64,000 bases of DNA from Batillaria attramentaria (GCA_018292915.2 JACVVK020000529.1:341001-405000), one strand, 5' to 3'; counted from the stretch's first letter, positions 24,485 to 37,056 are shown. Program-made: numbers and translations. The notes: generated from the sequence alone by a model not told the origin.

Positions 24485-26678
24485 CGCACGTTCAAGAGAC
24501 TTTTTTTCATCACCAGGCCCAGCAAACGGCATCTCGTTTCCTCTCTGTTGTACATCACGCGTATCACCCCCCTAAGGCGACCAATGAATGATGGCCTATT
24601 TACAAAAGGAGGCTCGGTTTTCCTCCACAATCCCTCGAGTCATTTGTTCGGCTTGTGGAGCAAAACGTGTTTCTACGCCGGGCAAAATCAATTATTGTCA
24701 TCTTTACACAGGGGGATCTGGACTGTATGATATCGTTAGCGCTCGTGTGATATTTTTTAGGGGGAGAGAGGAGTAGAGCAGAATTTGGGCCGTTCGAACA
24801 GAGAAGTTCTCTGTTCCCTGTCAGTTTTGCCCGTCCGTTTCTGCTACAGCAAAAGGTTCTCTTTTTGGTTTTTTTGCCTGTTTTCAGCTGAGGCATTAGA
24901 GAACTGAGATGACGAAAAGACTGACCTGATGAACAAAACCCGCCGGTCGATCCCACGGCCACAGCACGTGTTGGTTTATTAGCTTAAAACGTGTTACACG
25001 TGCTGTGCACGGTGTCGTAAAGACGTGTCAGTGGGTGTGCTTATCATCTGAGTCAGACGGCATCACATGTGGCTGTCTTCAGTTGTCGTGTGGTGTGTCC
25101 GTTTGTGGAAAACTGTTGAGAAGATGACCCGCTGGCATTAGCCTCTGTTTGAATCCGGCTTTTGTGCTTTGCATTCAGTTTCAATGTAGAATGCATTGCA
25201 GCGGTAAATTAAAGGACTGTTGTCCAAAGTATATTTGCGTATCAGTCTTCAACGTCAATCTTCAGGTATACTTATCTTCAGCGTCCCGCATCTTTAACTT
25301 TTAAGATACTGAGCTTCAACGTCCATCTTCACTGAACTTGACGTCCATCTTTAACGTACATCTTCAATGTGTAACCTTTCAACCTATACTGATCTTCAGC
25401 AAATGTTTCACAGGAAGTAAAATCCAAAACTCCAGCAAGGTTCATAGCCACTGATGTGCTTGTGTGCTTCAACTATCCTCGTGCGACTGTAAGTATTTCT
25501 CGAAAGCAGCCGACGAAGGAATCTGTGTTATAGAGACACTCCGGCACTTCACAAAAGAGTCGGTCTGCATTGTAATCAAGGGCGGACTTGGATTGCGCTG
25601 TGCTGTGTGAAAAGCGTGCGTGACTTCAGTCGTCAGTTTGAAGTCATATGAGTTAGTCCTGCCAGCGGTGATTGGGAACTTGTTTCACTGGGATGATTAA
25701 ATCTTTTGTTTACCATTTGCTTTAACGAAATCGTTTCCTGTGACGTTAATCACCGAGGAGTGGGATGGGTGGGGGGGGGGGGCAGGGGTGCTAGTAAGCA
25801 AGAGAGAGAGAGAGAACGAGAATTATCAATTTCCGGTTTTGATCAGAGCTTTCTCCCGTTCGTTAGTGTCTGTTGACAAGCACATTAAACTAAGGAGTGA
25901 ACCTCGAAACCAGTGAGTAAAAATGAATAGAAGAGGTTAAGGAATACAATTATCTTGCAGCAAAACTTTTAAGCGGCAGTCTCAGAAAATTGACAGAACA
26001 AACCTTTATTGCCTCTTAGAGACAAATGACACCAAATTTGGTCGGCGAACCACAAATGACAACTAGTTTGGGCCAAGTGTTACCGCAGAAGCCCGATGTA
26101 AGTTTTGCGTTTGGCTTCAACCCCGTTTAGAGACTGCCGCAGTGCATACATCATCCCCATTAACGCCAAGAATAGCTATCAACAAAGTAAAGAAAACATA
26201 CAGCTGGTATGACGCTCAAATTTCCTTTCATGCTGTTGGGCCATTTAGACGCCTTCTGGTTATGCATAAATAAACAGCACAGAGTGGTCAGCACGGAGCA
26301 GGTCGTTTGATGAGCAAATTTACATAATTATTTACGTCGTGTAGAACTCTGAACCACTCCTGTGGGGTCATCGACAAGTAAAACGTGGAAACTGTCATCT
26401 GTCAGGTGTCCTGTGGCGCTGGTGTAGTATTACTAGCCTATGTTTTGATTCACAGAACAAAGAGAAGCAGGCTGTGTTTCAATGCAAGCTATGAATAGGC
26501 TATCACGTGTGCCTGTGTCAGTTACGTTATTGTATGCGTTTTGTTCAAGCTGGCGGCAGATGTTCGCGGAAATGGTGACAACCGCTGGCTTTTAAATCAT
26601 GCTTTTTACTTTCATTGCGCCGGCGTCAGCAAATGATTTCTGCTGACAGTAGAAACTTATAGTGATGACGCAGCGTTC
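24485..26678. other. 2.2 kb without a recognised gene
   Basis: From about 25240 to 25400 the phrase CTTCAACGTCCATCTTCA recurs in eroded form, perhaps an old short tandem array. A G run lies near 25770-25782 and a GA run at 25802-25815. Nothing else was recognised. Confidence 0.4.
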
Positions 26679-26812
26679 AGCTTCAGTTGTGAGTTGCGAG
26701 GCACAGGCGCAACGACCCAACCTCTGAGCTACAAGGGACCCCATTTGTGGAAGAGTTATTTCCCCTATAGCTCACATGCGCCTGTGGCCGCCACCTCACA
26801 ACTGAAGCTAAT
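26679..26812. mobile_element. Fold-back element with tRNA-like interior
   Basis: Ends are inverted copies: AGCTTCAGTTGTGAG at the left, its complement CTCACAACTGAAGCT at the right. An inner GGCACAGGCGCA pairs with TGCGCCTGTGG. On the minus strand the interior reads GTAGCTCAGAGGTTGGG, which resembles a tRNA A box. The other half carries GAGTTATTTCCCC, a motif repeated elsewhere in the window. It is about 130 bp. Its class is not clear. Confidence 0.65.
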
Positions 26813-27335
<523 letters not shown>

Positions 27336-27574
27336 TGACAAATATTCCTTGTGGGCGTATTTTCAGCCCAGCCCCACCTCTGCGAAGATGCCCCGTGATG
27401 TGACATGATTTGCACCAGATGTACCAGGTAGTGCAAAACCACTGAATTTCCGGAAAGTTTTCGTGAGCGAAATTCATTATTGAGTGTAGGCATTTTACCA
27501 GATTTTCACCAAAGAGTGACTAAAAATCGAGTGGCATGTTCCTATTGACACTAGTAACTGGAACTCACACCAAC

Positions 27575-27665
27575 TTTGAACACCGTGGTTTGTGAATGCT
27601 ATGGTCGTGAGTTGGATTCCCGGCTGGGGCCGACTGGCGACCAGCCAAACAAACTGTGGTTTGCG
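27575..27665 (+). mobile_element. tRNA-like SINE head, family uncertain
   Basis: GGTCGTGAGTTGGATTCCCG resembles a B-box arm and is preceded by GAACACCGTGGTTTGTGAAT. It resembles the head of SINE B at 20100 (GGTTGTGAGTTGGCATCCCG). The following 130 bp do not match families A to D convincingly. Confidence 0.4.
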
Positions 27666-28552
27666 CCAAGCAGAACATTTAGTGCGAATCACGTCACTAC
27701 ACTCCATGTCTTACTTCCTCCCCACAACCCGGATAAACACAATCTAAATATTACAGAAACAACTCTTTCTTCTACACCGATTGTGGGTGTGTAGGCAGTA
27801 GCAGGGAGAGAAAAACCCAAAACACTCTCCGCCTTTTTGTGCCCTTTTTAGCACATGCTGCATCAGGGATTAATATCTCCCCGCGCTTCCTTCTTTTGCA
27901 TGGCATGTTTGGTTGTCTGGAGCGGCAGTGCTGGCGATATTGCAAGAGCTGTTTTCTTAGCAACGCGATGACGTGGAGATGCCTGATTACCCCGGGCTCT
28001 CGTGCACGGCCACTGTGGAGGGCCCCAGTGTGACGTTTTGTCGGGCCGCTTGTTCGAGTGATTGATGCGAGATTTCCCTCGGCATATACCGCTCGGTGAA
28101 GACTCGAGGCTGCCCTGTCTGCACCTTTGTAAGGACGTGGGATTCATCATTGGGACGTACCAAAAACAAACAACAAAGACAAAAGTCAGTGGGCCGCTAG
28201 TCGGAGTGTGGGAGGGTGGAGATCCGTGGTGATTCACATCAAACCTGGAAACCTACCTTTTCCGCCGGCCATGCCCGGCTTCAACAGCTAACTAGCTGGC
28301 TTTACTGGTCATTAATATCATCAGCTGAATAACTGAGCTGACCAGTGTGTGAGAGAATGCGTGTGGTTCACGTGCGCGTGCGTGTTGAGCTCGCCGGGGC
28401 GCTTTGAGCCAAGCAGTTAGAAATAATAAGCGCGCACATAATCCACACATTCTTCTTTTTCCGTTTCTGCTTCTTCGTCTTTGTTTTAGTGCCATAGTGT
28501 GTTTCCAGCATTAGTGACAGTTTTTATTGAAAGTAAGGACCTGGTGTTTGTG
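27666..28552. other. No gene seen
   Basis: No exon or repeat family recognised. Open frames here are short and lack domains. Confidence 0.4.
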
Positions 28553-28553
28553 C

Positions 28554-28632
<79 letters not shown>
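28553..28632. repeat. (GT)n microsatellite
   Basis: About 80 bp of pure GT. Confidence 0.98.
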
Positions 28633-28633
<1 letters not shown>

Positions 28634-28886
28634 CAGGGGGTGCTGCGAACTGACCTGCCGTCTCTGTATTTATCTATTTGAAATCAAAACCTTGTTTTAT
28701 TTCGGATACATATATACGTCTGACGTTCTGAGTGCTTTGCCTTTAGACGGTCCTAGCCCCATGTGACAGCGCCATGTGGTCTGTAGAGGAAATCTAAATC
28801 GGCAGTATTTTCTTTGACAACGAGAGAATGCTTTTATGAGATAGACTGCGATCCGCCACACTGGATCAAAGGCTCATATCATATCT

Positions 28887-28888
<2 letters not shown>

Positions 28889-28954
<66 letters not shown>
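28889..28954. repeat. (CA)n microsatellite
   Basis: About 66 bp of CA followed by an A-rich (CAAAAA)n patch to about 28976. Confidence 0.97.
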
Positions 28955-28956
<2 letters not shown>

Positions 28957-29238
28957 AAAAACAAAAACAAAAAAAACGGAAAAAGTGGGCAGTTTTCAAT
29001 TTCACGGCCTTCAGTAAGATACGCTTTTTCCGCTGGAGCTGTGCCTATTAAGGGTGTTGACACTGTTGGTTATAAGCTCGTTATTTTAATCGTGGGCGCA
29101 CTTTATCCGCCCATGAACTTGAGCGCACGCGGTCGTCTTGGATGGGCTAGTTGACACAGACATGACCTTCATGAGCCTTCAACAGCAGGAAACCGCACAA
29201 TACAAACTTGCAATTTTAACTATGATGTCTGTTTCCAG

Positions 29239-29240
<2 letters not shown>

Positions 29241-29270
<30 letters not shown>
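29241..29270. repeat. (CT)n microsatellite
   Basis: Pure CT tract of about 30 bp. Confidence 0.95.
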
Positions 29271-29273
<3 letters not shown>

Positions 29274-29722
29274 CCCAGAATCAGAAGCCGAGTGTTTGGC
29301 GAGTGTGGTCGAGTAATGGGGACGTCATTGCAACAGACTTCAAGATACTCTCCAAGGGTTCAGACTCGACAGCGCAGGGGTTTCCTTGGCTCTCGTGCAG
29401 TTGACAAGTGTCCCGCGAGATGTTCGTTACGGAATATATCTGTCTGGGAAACCGGCCATCTTGCCCCAGTGCGATGCGTCCGCCTGGTGTTTGCATAATT
29501 CTGGCCAGTGCTGTCGAGGGCGGTAAAACTCGGTCGGTCACTTGGTCTGCAGTTGATGTGTCGTCTTGACCACTTTGAACGCGAATGGTAGAGCATACGA
29601 GCATACGAGCTGACACCGCGTCGGTCGCCGGTATGATATTAACTGGCACAAAGTTTCAGCGACAAAGCAAACTGTGAGCTAACTTATGGTCGCAGGGGGG
29701 CATCAGCTTCACTTTTAATATT
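29271..29722. other. No gene seen
   Basis: Several overlapping open frames on both strands (up to 122 codons on minus), none with a recognisable motif. Confidence 0.35.
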
Positions 29723-30008
29723 CAGAGCCCGCACGTAAAAGTCGAGGTTAGGGATTTTAGCCGGCCCGGGTTAAAGTCTAACCTCGAACTAAACTAGCTC
29801 TAGTGTTAAATTTTCTGTTGTTGTTGTTGTTGTTGTTTTATTTTGTTTAACCAAGACCGGTCCATTCCACCATGGTGCCTAAACCGTTAAAGAAGGATTT
29901 TTATCTACGTTTCTTCGTTTGTTTTTTGGGGTGATTTCTTTTGTCCTAATCTGGGTTAGGCCCGTAACCGTGGGTTATATTAACCTCGAGTTTTACATGC
30001 GGGCTCTG
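29723..30008. mobile_element. MITE with 28-bp terminal inverted repeats
   Basis: The left end (29723-29750) starts CAGAGCCCGCACGTAAAA and ends TCGAGGTTA. The right end (29981-30008) is its inverse with 26 of 28 bases matching. The element is 286 bp and has no coding capacity. A (TTG)n tract lies inside at about 29816-29836. A second inner pair, GGTTAAAGTCTAACC and GGGTTATATTAACC, sits near the ends. Termini beginning CAGAG recall hAT-type elements, but no 8-bp target duplication is visible, so the superfamily stays open. Confidence 0.8.
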
Positions 30009-30061
30009 ATCAACAGAGGGTGTTTGGTTAAAGGCCGATATCCCGACATATGTACATCTAG

Positions 30062-30150
30062 GATCATAATCCGCTCTGAGCTGTTTTGGTTGCGTCGCAC
30101 ATCGCACCATCCAGACACCTGTACAGTGACAGCATCTCACAGGCAAAATT
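30062..30150 (+). repeat. Interspersed repeat F, left part
   Basis: Shares ATCATAATCCGCTCTGAGCT, then GCATCGCACC-like, CAGACACCTGTACAG and CAGCATCTCACAGG with the copies at 42092 and (from the CAGCATCTCACAGG block) 58760. The copy stops after the CACAGG block. The rest of the family reappears at 30569. Confidence 0.6.
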
Positions 30151-30568
30151 TGATTGAGATCGTCTACACTTGTTCGTAAGGGTATCGACGCTGGTCTAGT
30201 CCACCTATCTCAATTAAAGCAACAATATTTAACGGCAGAAGTAATGGTCGTAGTTTCCAAAGAAGCATCGTTCTGACTGGGGTGAAATTTCAGCATGTCA
30301 GCAACATTTGTCTTGTCTCAAAGTTACAGTATTTAGAACGGGGTTCTGCGCATTGCTGTACCCGCTCGTAATGTGTGCATACCCCCAAAAGCCCACTTAT
30401 AGGGCCCATATAGTGAAAATAGCAAGATAAACGGTCGTTTTCAACGGTGACGCGGACGGAGGAAAACTTCCCGGAGATCCCCACTGCCTGTGCTCTACTG
30501 TTTTCTATAATTTAATTAAAAAAAGTTAGGATCAGATTTGTTTTACCTTCTTCCGTAATATTCCTAGA

Positions 30569-30715
30569 CTGTGAGCCAACAAAAGGCTTTACGCTGCGCA
30601 AAAATCATGCGAGTCAGTTAATGTTGCGGCAAGGTCAACCGCTGAGTTTGACATTTTAAATTTTCGCCGGCTCGCACAGCCTGCAGGCGTCAGTTAGTCG
30701 GACTGTTGCGAGAGT
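30569..30715 (+). repeat. Interspersed repeat F, right part
   Basis: TGAGCCAACAAAAGGCTTTACGC, GTTGCGGCAAGGTCAACCGCTGAG, ATTTTCGCCGGCTCGCACAGCC and TGCAGGCGTCAG (each split by small changes) align in order with 42160-42290 and 58785-58905. With 30062-30150 it forms a copy split by about 420 bp. Confidence 0.65.
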
Positions 30716-31180
30716 ACAGGAGCACTCATAAACCCAACTTTTAAAAAAAATTGTTTCTGTAAAGCCTGGTAATCTTCAAGATAAGCGCGTTTGGGAGAAA
30801 ACGATTAAGACCCCGCCCGAACATCCTAAAAAAATCGAAGCAGTTTAGCAGAGAATCAGGTCAGGGTTTCATTTTCAACAGGACATGTCACAGCGCTTTT
30901 AGCAGCTCGCCTAACACACACGACCTTCTCCCATTTTCACTTCACCCACCCTAGGGAGAAAACCGCAAAGAAAAAAAGAAAGAAGAAAGAAGAAAACCCA
31001 CACAAACAGCCAACAATGTTCTGACCCAGGTAATAGAAACAATCGACAGTGGGACGTGAGGCGAGCAACAAACTGAATTTCCAGGATCTGTTTTAACCCT
31101 CGTTGACAGCTCGGTTTTTTGTGCTCCTTCTCGCTGACGGAGTACGTTTGGGAGTTTGTGGCCGGTAAACCCATGCTTGC

Positions 31181-31391
31181 AAGGCGCACGATTTTCAAGA
31201 GTGAAGTTTTGGTGATTGCGTTTGTCAGCATTGGAGAGAGGAGGGAAGGACAGGTGCTTTTTCTCAGAAATAAGCCACACACTTTATTGCACAGGCGCAC
31301 AATTTTCAACAGTGAAATTTTCGATGATTTTTTTTAATCAGTATTTGGGAGAGAGGGAGAATGACGGGTGTACTTTCTCAGAAATCAGCAC
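31181..31391. repeat. Tandem duplication, unit 110 bp
   Basis: Units start AGGCGCACGATTTTCAA at about 31182 and AGGCGCACAATTTTCAA at about 31292. Both then share AGTGAA.TTTT.G.TGATT, GGAGAGAG and a CTTTCTCAGAAAT.AGC end. Confidence 0.85.
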
Positions 31392-31785
31392 AAAGAGAGA
31401 AAAATAACAAGAACAGCGCGCGTGTCCTTGTAACATGTAAACAAAGCAACAGAGACAGCACGGCACAGCCAGTTAACAAATAAGTAACATTTCTGATCAT
31501 GCAGATTTTTTTTTGTGCCTGAGTCATTTTTACGAATAAACGCTGGAAGCACAATCGGAACCGCCGTGAATTTTCATGAAGAAGGCACATCATACAGCCG
31601 TCAATTAGGCAATACTGCTAATTGCGTCGTAAAAACAGGCCACAGTTTATGTCGCCCCTAAAACCGACGACCATAAGCAGGAAAAGTAAGGTAGCGGAGG
31701 AGTGAAACTAGATGGCCCCCTGAGGAAACGAGTGCTACCACGGCTCAAGCGCGTCCCCTTTTCTTTTTGCGGAGGTGGCACCTGG

Positions 31786-31812
31786 TTTTTTTTTTTTTTT
31801 TTTTTTTTTTTT
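31786..31812. repeat. Poly(T) run of about 27
   Basis: Pure T run followed by a G-rich patch. It could be the poly(A) tail of a minus-strand retro-insert, but no body was recognised upstream. Confidence 0.9.
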
Positions 31813-32330
31813 GGGGTTGGGGGGGTTCTACAGGAATCGGGCTGATTGTAGTAGCCCAAAGGAGTCATTTACCAACCAAATACTCAGCATTAGCAAGACA
31901 GTGCAACTTGCCTTATACTGACTCATTTCATAGTACAGTTATACGGTGTTAAGGACACAATTTACATGCGCTTCTCAACCCGGTGGAATTAGTCTAATCA
32001 AAGCAAACACCGCACACACGTTTTACAGGCGTCCCCGTCTCCAGCACGGAAAGCGCTCCTTGGGAGACTGTAGTGATATACTGGCCGAGCGGGCAGGTAA
32101 TAATAAGCCATGTAGCCCACGAACCAATGTGATATACCACTATTTTAGCCAATAATACCGGCGCCCGGCCCTCGGTCAGCGTTCATTGACCTGCTGGACT
32201 AGGAGGGTATAGTATATCACTGGCCACAGAAAGTAGCTCTCAGCAGCGCGGCTTGTCAATAAGCAGTCTACGGTTAACAAGCAAAATTATTATACGCAAG
32301 AGGCGTATTTAGCCTTGACTGGCGGAAATT
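31813..32330. other. No gene seen
   Basis: GTAGTGATATACTGGCC near 32072 and the inverse GTATATCACTGGCCAC near 32210 form a short inverted pair about 140 bp apart. Nothing else recognised. Confidence 0.4.
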
Positions 32331-33190
32331 GACGCACAAGTCTTATTCTAGGAGATCTGGGTAATTTTCCACCTTTGTACAGATTGTTTGTAATAGACTT
32401 TTGATGATTACGAGATTCGTCCGTGAAACACGGAAATTGAAGATGTTTTGTGATCTTGGTAAGTTTTAACCTTTGCCGGCACAGGTTGTTTTGGACTTAA
32501 GGGGTTGTGTTGTTGACCTTTGGAACACTGAAATTGAAGATGTTTTGTCACACGAATCTGATATTCTAGGTGATCTTGGTACCTTTTTAACCTTTGCATG
32601 GGTTGTTTTGAACTGCGGGGGTTGTGTTGTTGACCCTCAGATACGGAAATTGAAGACCTGATTTTTTGTTACACAAATCTGATATTCTAGGGGATTTGGG
32701 TAATTTTCACCTTTGCACCTATAGGCTAATTGTGACTCAGACGATTGTTTGATTGTCCAGTAAACGCGGAAATTGAAGATGTTTTGACACACAAGAAGTG
32801 ATCTTCTACGAGATCTAGGTAATTCCACCTTTGCACCCGGTCTGCAGGATAATTTTGACTTAGATGATTGTGATACTGTCCAGGAAACGCGGATATTGAA
32901 GTTGTTTGGCACAGATATTCTAGGAGATCTCGGTAATTTTCACCTTTGCACAGTTCGTTTACCTGTCCACCAAACACCAAACACGGAAATTAAAAGATGT
33001 TTTGACACACAAGTCTGATGTTTAGGAGATGTGGTAATTTGCAGCCCTTGCACAAGTTGTTTTCGACTTCTTCTTGTCCATCAAACACGGATATTGACAC
33101 ACAAGTCTGATGTTCTAGGTGATCTGGGGGATTTTTTTTTTTAACCTTTTCACAGGCTCTTGTGGGTCTGGAGGACTGTTTGGATGTCCA
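32331..33190. repeat. Satellite-like array, about 8 units of 92-122 bp
   Basis: Units share GACACACAAGTCTGAT, ATTCTAGGAGATCTGGGTAA, TTTTCACCTTTGCACAGG, TTGTTTTGACT and CACGGAAATTGAAGATGTTT in that order. The CACACAAGTCTGAT block falls near 32331, 32548, 32668, 32786, 32908, 33004 and 33096. Around 32448 a unit lacks that block. The last units are shorter. Small open frames inside are artefacts. Confidence 0.92.
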
Positions 33191-33623
33191 TCTTACAAAG
33201 AAGCAAACCGTTCCTGTTGATTGTGGAAGTAATTGCGAGGGTGCTGTCAGAATCTGCCAGCTCCATCTGTTCCCGCGGACACTGATCCGAATGTATCGTG
33301 CTGGGGTCGGCAGTTGAAGCTGTCATGCCTGCCGAAAGATATTGAGTGAGGAGGAAAATTAAAAAGTACGCAGACGAATTTTTTAAAAGAGGAGAGAGAC
33401 AGAGACAGAGAAAACTCACTTGCAGTGAAAGGTTTTTGCCTTGGGCTTAGGAAGATCACCACGGTCATGTGGACAATGTTAGTTGACACTGATTCCAACT
33501 TCGACCCTTACCAGAGAGACGCGGCATCTTCTGGGGCCAGTCGCCTACACGCACTGAGCGGAAACCAGGAGAAACCTCCGACTTTAGAGAAGCGAATCGT
33601 ATTCACTGACCGCATAGGTTCCG

Positions 33624-33626
<3 letters not shown>
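33191..33626. other. No gene seen
   Basis: Short overlapping open frames only. Nothing recognised. Confidence 0.4.
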
Positions 33627-33684
<58 letters not shown>

Positions 33685-33700
33685 GTGTGTGTGTGTGTGT
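33627..33700. repeat. (GT)n microsatellite with one TT interruption
   Basis: About 74 bp of GT, interrupted once near 33682. Confidence 0.97.
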
Positions 33701-34911
33701 GGATTGCGGTAGTTACAGACAACGTTGCTAGAGTTTTTATACGCGCGTTTTGCTTTGCGGAGACAGAAGCGATTTGAAATAATCAATCTTTTAGAAGACA
33801 GAAGAGACTTACAATATACAAAACTGGGCAAACATAAACAACCGTGATCTCCCTCTGTAACTAACGTTGCCTCTTAAACTGGACCATCACCAGGGTGGCG
33901 TGACTTGATCGCTGATGGCAGTAATGATGCGCGCGGCTAAAGAAGAAAAAAAAAAAACAAAAAAAAAACGGCCGGCTTGAAGACCGCGTCGAAGGGACGT
34001 AACTTTCTTGTCTTGTTGCTGCAGTTACCGCGAACTTTTGGCCGTTGGGGATCGGCTTGAAGCTGCTGCTTATTATGGCGGCCCCCATCACTTGACGAAA
34101 CGCCAGAGCTGACTGTCACCCAGAGCATCTATGAAACCAATTATTGTCCTCCCCCCCCCCCCCCTGCTCTTTATCAAGCCAATTCCACGAGCAAAGCTTC
34201 GCTCTGGCACTGCAGGAAATGGGTCTAAACTTTTCCTACGTGCACGCGTGTCTCAAGGACGGCCGACTTTCGGGTGCCAATGAAACGCCCGTTGTTTTTG
34301 GTGTCAACAGGGTTTTGCTAGGGCCTCGGGGTCGATAGACTCTGCTGTCAAAGCTAGCTGAGAAGGGAAAGACGAGAACGAGAGAGAGACAGAGACAGAG
34401 ACTGAGGGTATATTTTTGGCTTACGGTCGTTTTGGACTCACGGGTCACCACAGAATACAGAAAATTAGACCGTGCATTTTTAAGTAGAGTACTCAGTGAA
34501 GTCTTAGGCGGTGAGGTACGAGGTATTCTCCGTACGGATGTATTCGTGAGTATTCGTGCTGCTTTTGAGTTCCGGAGTGTAGTAACAGTCAGCGTTAACG
34601 GAGAATGAGATGATTTACACCATTTTAGGTCGTACAGTTAAGGCATCTCTAGGGCCTGGTCATGCGATCTTGGCTCGGAGCCCATCATCCTGCACTCGGT
34701 AACTCTCGGCTTGTCGATTCCTATCGCCTGGTTTAGTATTTTGACTTCAGTTTGGTAACTAATCGAACACGTATACTCCTGTAAATCGTGTTATGGCCCT
34801 TATTTATAAATTGGCGGCCTTTTGCCATGCCTTTCAAATTCCGTCCTTTCTGTTGTCATCACGTGCAGTGTCCTCTTTGTCAAAACTAAGCACTCCAATA
34901 CCCGAACCGGT
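33701..34911. other. No gene seen
   Basis: Contains an A run near 33948-33968 and a C run at 34150-34164. No exon or repeat family recognised. Confidence 0.4.
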
Positions 34912-35110
34912 TATGAAGGAGTAGGTAGAGCTTGGCTGGGGTTTGACTGTCAATGTTCGGGATCGCGTGAGTTCGATTCCCCGCTGATCGCCAAAAGATT
35001 GTCACAGTGTTGGATTTCCCTCGTTGCACAGTCTTTATTGCCGCTCCTGTGCGGTGGAGAAGGATGTTATAACCCTAGACATCCCAACCAGCCAACCAGC
35101 ACTAGATCAG
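34912..35110 (+). mobile_element. SINE family A with tRNA-like head
   Basis: Head: A-box-like GGTAGAGCTTGGCTGGGG near 34924 and B box GAGTTCGATTCCC near 34969-34981. Body: CCTCGTTGCACAGTCTTTAT, TGTGCGGTGGAGAAGGATGT and TATAACCC, ending in an AACCAGCC tail. This and the copy at 3134 are the only family A copies with a clear head. A longer open frame (223 codons) across it is an artefact of the repeat. Confidence 0.75.
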
Positions 35111-35195
35111 TAATAACTAATGACTATCAATGCGGTGATGGGTGCCGCAGTGCCGACAATGGACTGCTCACGCCTACGCTGGATGTGTACTGGGC

Positions 35196-35243
35196 TAACC
35201 AACCAACCAGCCAGCAGCCAACCAACCAACCAACCAACCAACC
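35196..35243. repeat. (AACC)n tract
   Basis: About 45 bp of AACC with AGCC variants. This is the tail unit typical of family A, about 90 bp beyond the main copy, so a second partial tail is likely. Confidence 0.85.
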
Positions 35244-35589
35244 GGCACTACATCAGTTTACGACACCGTCCAGCGGAAGCACTACTGAAGTTATGACCCA
35301 TACAAGCCAGTGCAGCGATGCCAGGGTGCAATATTTAGTGCCGATGCTGGACTGCTCAAGTGACGGCTGGCTGTGTACACTGAGGGCCGTCCCAAGTGGC
35401 ACGTGGACCATGTCTGGCCTCAGAGATTACCCTCAGTCGCCGACGTGCTCCTCTTTTGGCGGCCAGCGTCAGCTGAAGACGTGTAGAGGATAGATCGTGA
35501 CTGTGTCATTCTGTTGGCTTTAGACAGTGGTACTACAGTCCCACGGAGTACGAAGTGAAGTGCATCTACAGTCAGACCTACACTCAGGC

Positions 35590-36240
35590 TGACTGCGGCG
35601 TTTCATTATATGTCCCGTGGAGTTCATAACCTTCCTTGCTGTGGCTGAGGCTGAATACTTGGAAGTGTGTACCCAGGAAGTGCGAAGTTCTGGACGTTCT
35701 CTCGGAAGAGTCCGGGTGTCTCATCTACTTACGGGTATCGCTTACGTCAAAGTACCAAGAGTGCAGCTTAACTCATCGTGTTAAATATACGCTCCTTTGA
35801 GTGGTTTTGGTGGTTCCCCCGCTGAAATCGATGTAGTCCACTTGGAAGCGTGATGGACGCGATGTATGCCCCGTGGAGTTCCGTCTAACCTTGCTGACCG
35901 TGCTGATTACTCTGAATACCTGGAAGTCAGTGCTCAGGAAGTGCGCCGCATTTCTGTACGTTCTCTCAGAAATGGCCTGGTATCTCTGCTGACGTCTAGC
36001 TAACAATAGTTTAGCTTTTGTCCTTGTTGTTAATTATATACGCTTCTTTGAGTGTTTTGGAGGGTTCCCCTGTTGAAATCGTTGTAGGTCCTAGACGGGA
36101 GTGAGCCGGCTGCTCAACCCTGCTAACCCTCTTAACAGTGTGTGAATACCTGGCAATAGGTAGGGCGAAGCTCTCTGTACGATCTGCCGGGTAACTCTTC
36201 CAGTACTTACGTCTCCCGAAAAAGAGCGCAACTTTGTTCA
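35590..36240. repeat. Tandem repeat, about 2.5 units of ~260 bp
   Basis: TGTCCCGTGGAGTTC at 35611 recurs as TGCCCCGTGGAGTTC at 35877. GGTTCCCCCGCTGAAATCG near 35811 recurs near 36062. GAATACTTGGAAGTG recurs as GAATACCTGGAAGTC and GAATACCTGGCAAT. A TTCTGTACGTTCTCTC-type block recurs three times. Confidence 0.8.
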
Positions 36241-36299
36241 TTTGAATAGTGTTCAGGAGGATTACTCAGTTAGGGTAGTTGTCCCCTCCCCCCCCCCCA

Positions 36300-36372
36300 A
36301 CTTGCCCATTAGGGCCGTCTCCAATCACATCTTGTGGCATGGGACGTTAAACCCAACCAAACCAACCTACCC
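36300..36372 (+). mobile_element. SINE family A, 3' fragment
   Basis: GGGCCGTCTCCAATCACATC and GTGGCATGGGACGTTAAACC followed by CAACCAAACCAACC matches the family A 3' end and tail. A C run precedes it. No head. Confidence 0.65.
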
Positions 36373-37056
36373 AGGGAGTGTTGTGCCAGCCTTTTCTTTA
36401 GCGACTGTGCCGAATCCCACTATGCCATTGTCCTCATGCCTTCTGCAGCAGGCTTGTACTTGATCTCTCTCGTCCGTTTTCAAAGCGGGCATGGTACAGA
36501 TACAACCGTACTCCACCAAACCGAACAGAACCCCCCAAGTAGTGAGTCTGGTTTTGGCTTCTTGACAGAGCCGTCTGTGTCGTGATGTGCACTGGCTAAT
36601 GCGCTTTTGTGGGGAGCTGGAGTCCTCTGTTTTGTCTGGACAGGTGCGAAAAGCGCTGTATCGACGCAGAGCTGGTGGAGCTGGTGAAGCGTATTTTATC
36701 GTGCACGTAACGAGTGGCCCAGCTGTCGGGAGGTGTAGGTCTGTGCATGGTGACCGCCACGATCAATATTTGTCAGCTGTTTTCAACCTAGTCAGGACAG
36801 ATTCTTTTTGGTGGTTTGTTTTGGTATTTTCGAAGTGTAAACTTATCACAAGTGCTGTAGCATGTTATTCGTATTCTGTGTCACGCTTTCCAAGTATGAC
36901 ATTCAAATAAGGGATGTCATCGCTTCTGTCGGGTGCGCATTAGCTGTTTATCGCTTTACCCCAGTGGCGCGTGTGAAGTGGCGCTTAGTACATCGCCCTG
37001 TGTGATTATGACACATCAGTCAGTGTGCCGGTGTAACACGATGGATGAACTCTCCA

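Noticed and set aside
34822..35493. 223-codon plus-strand open frame, the longest in the window
   Set aside because: It contains SINE A and the AACC tract (QPTNQPTNQP), with no domain in the rest.
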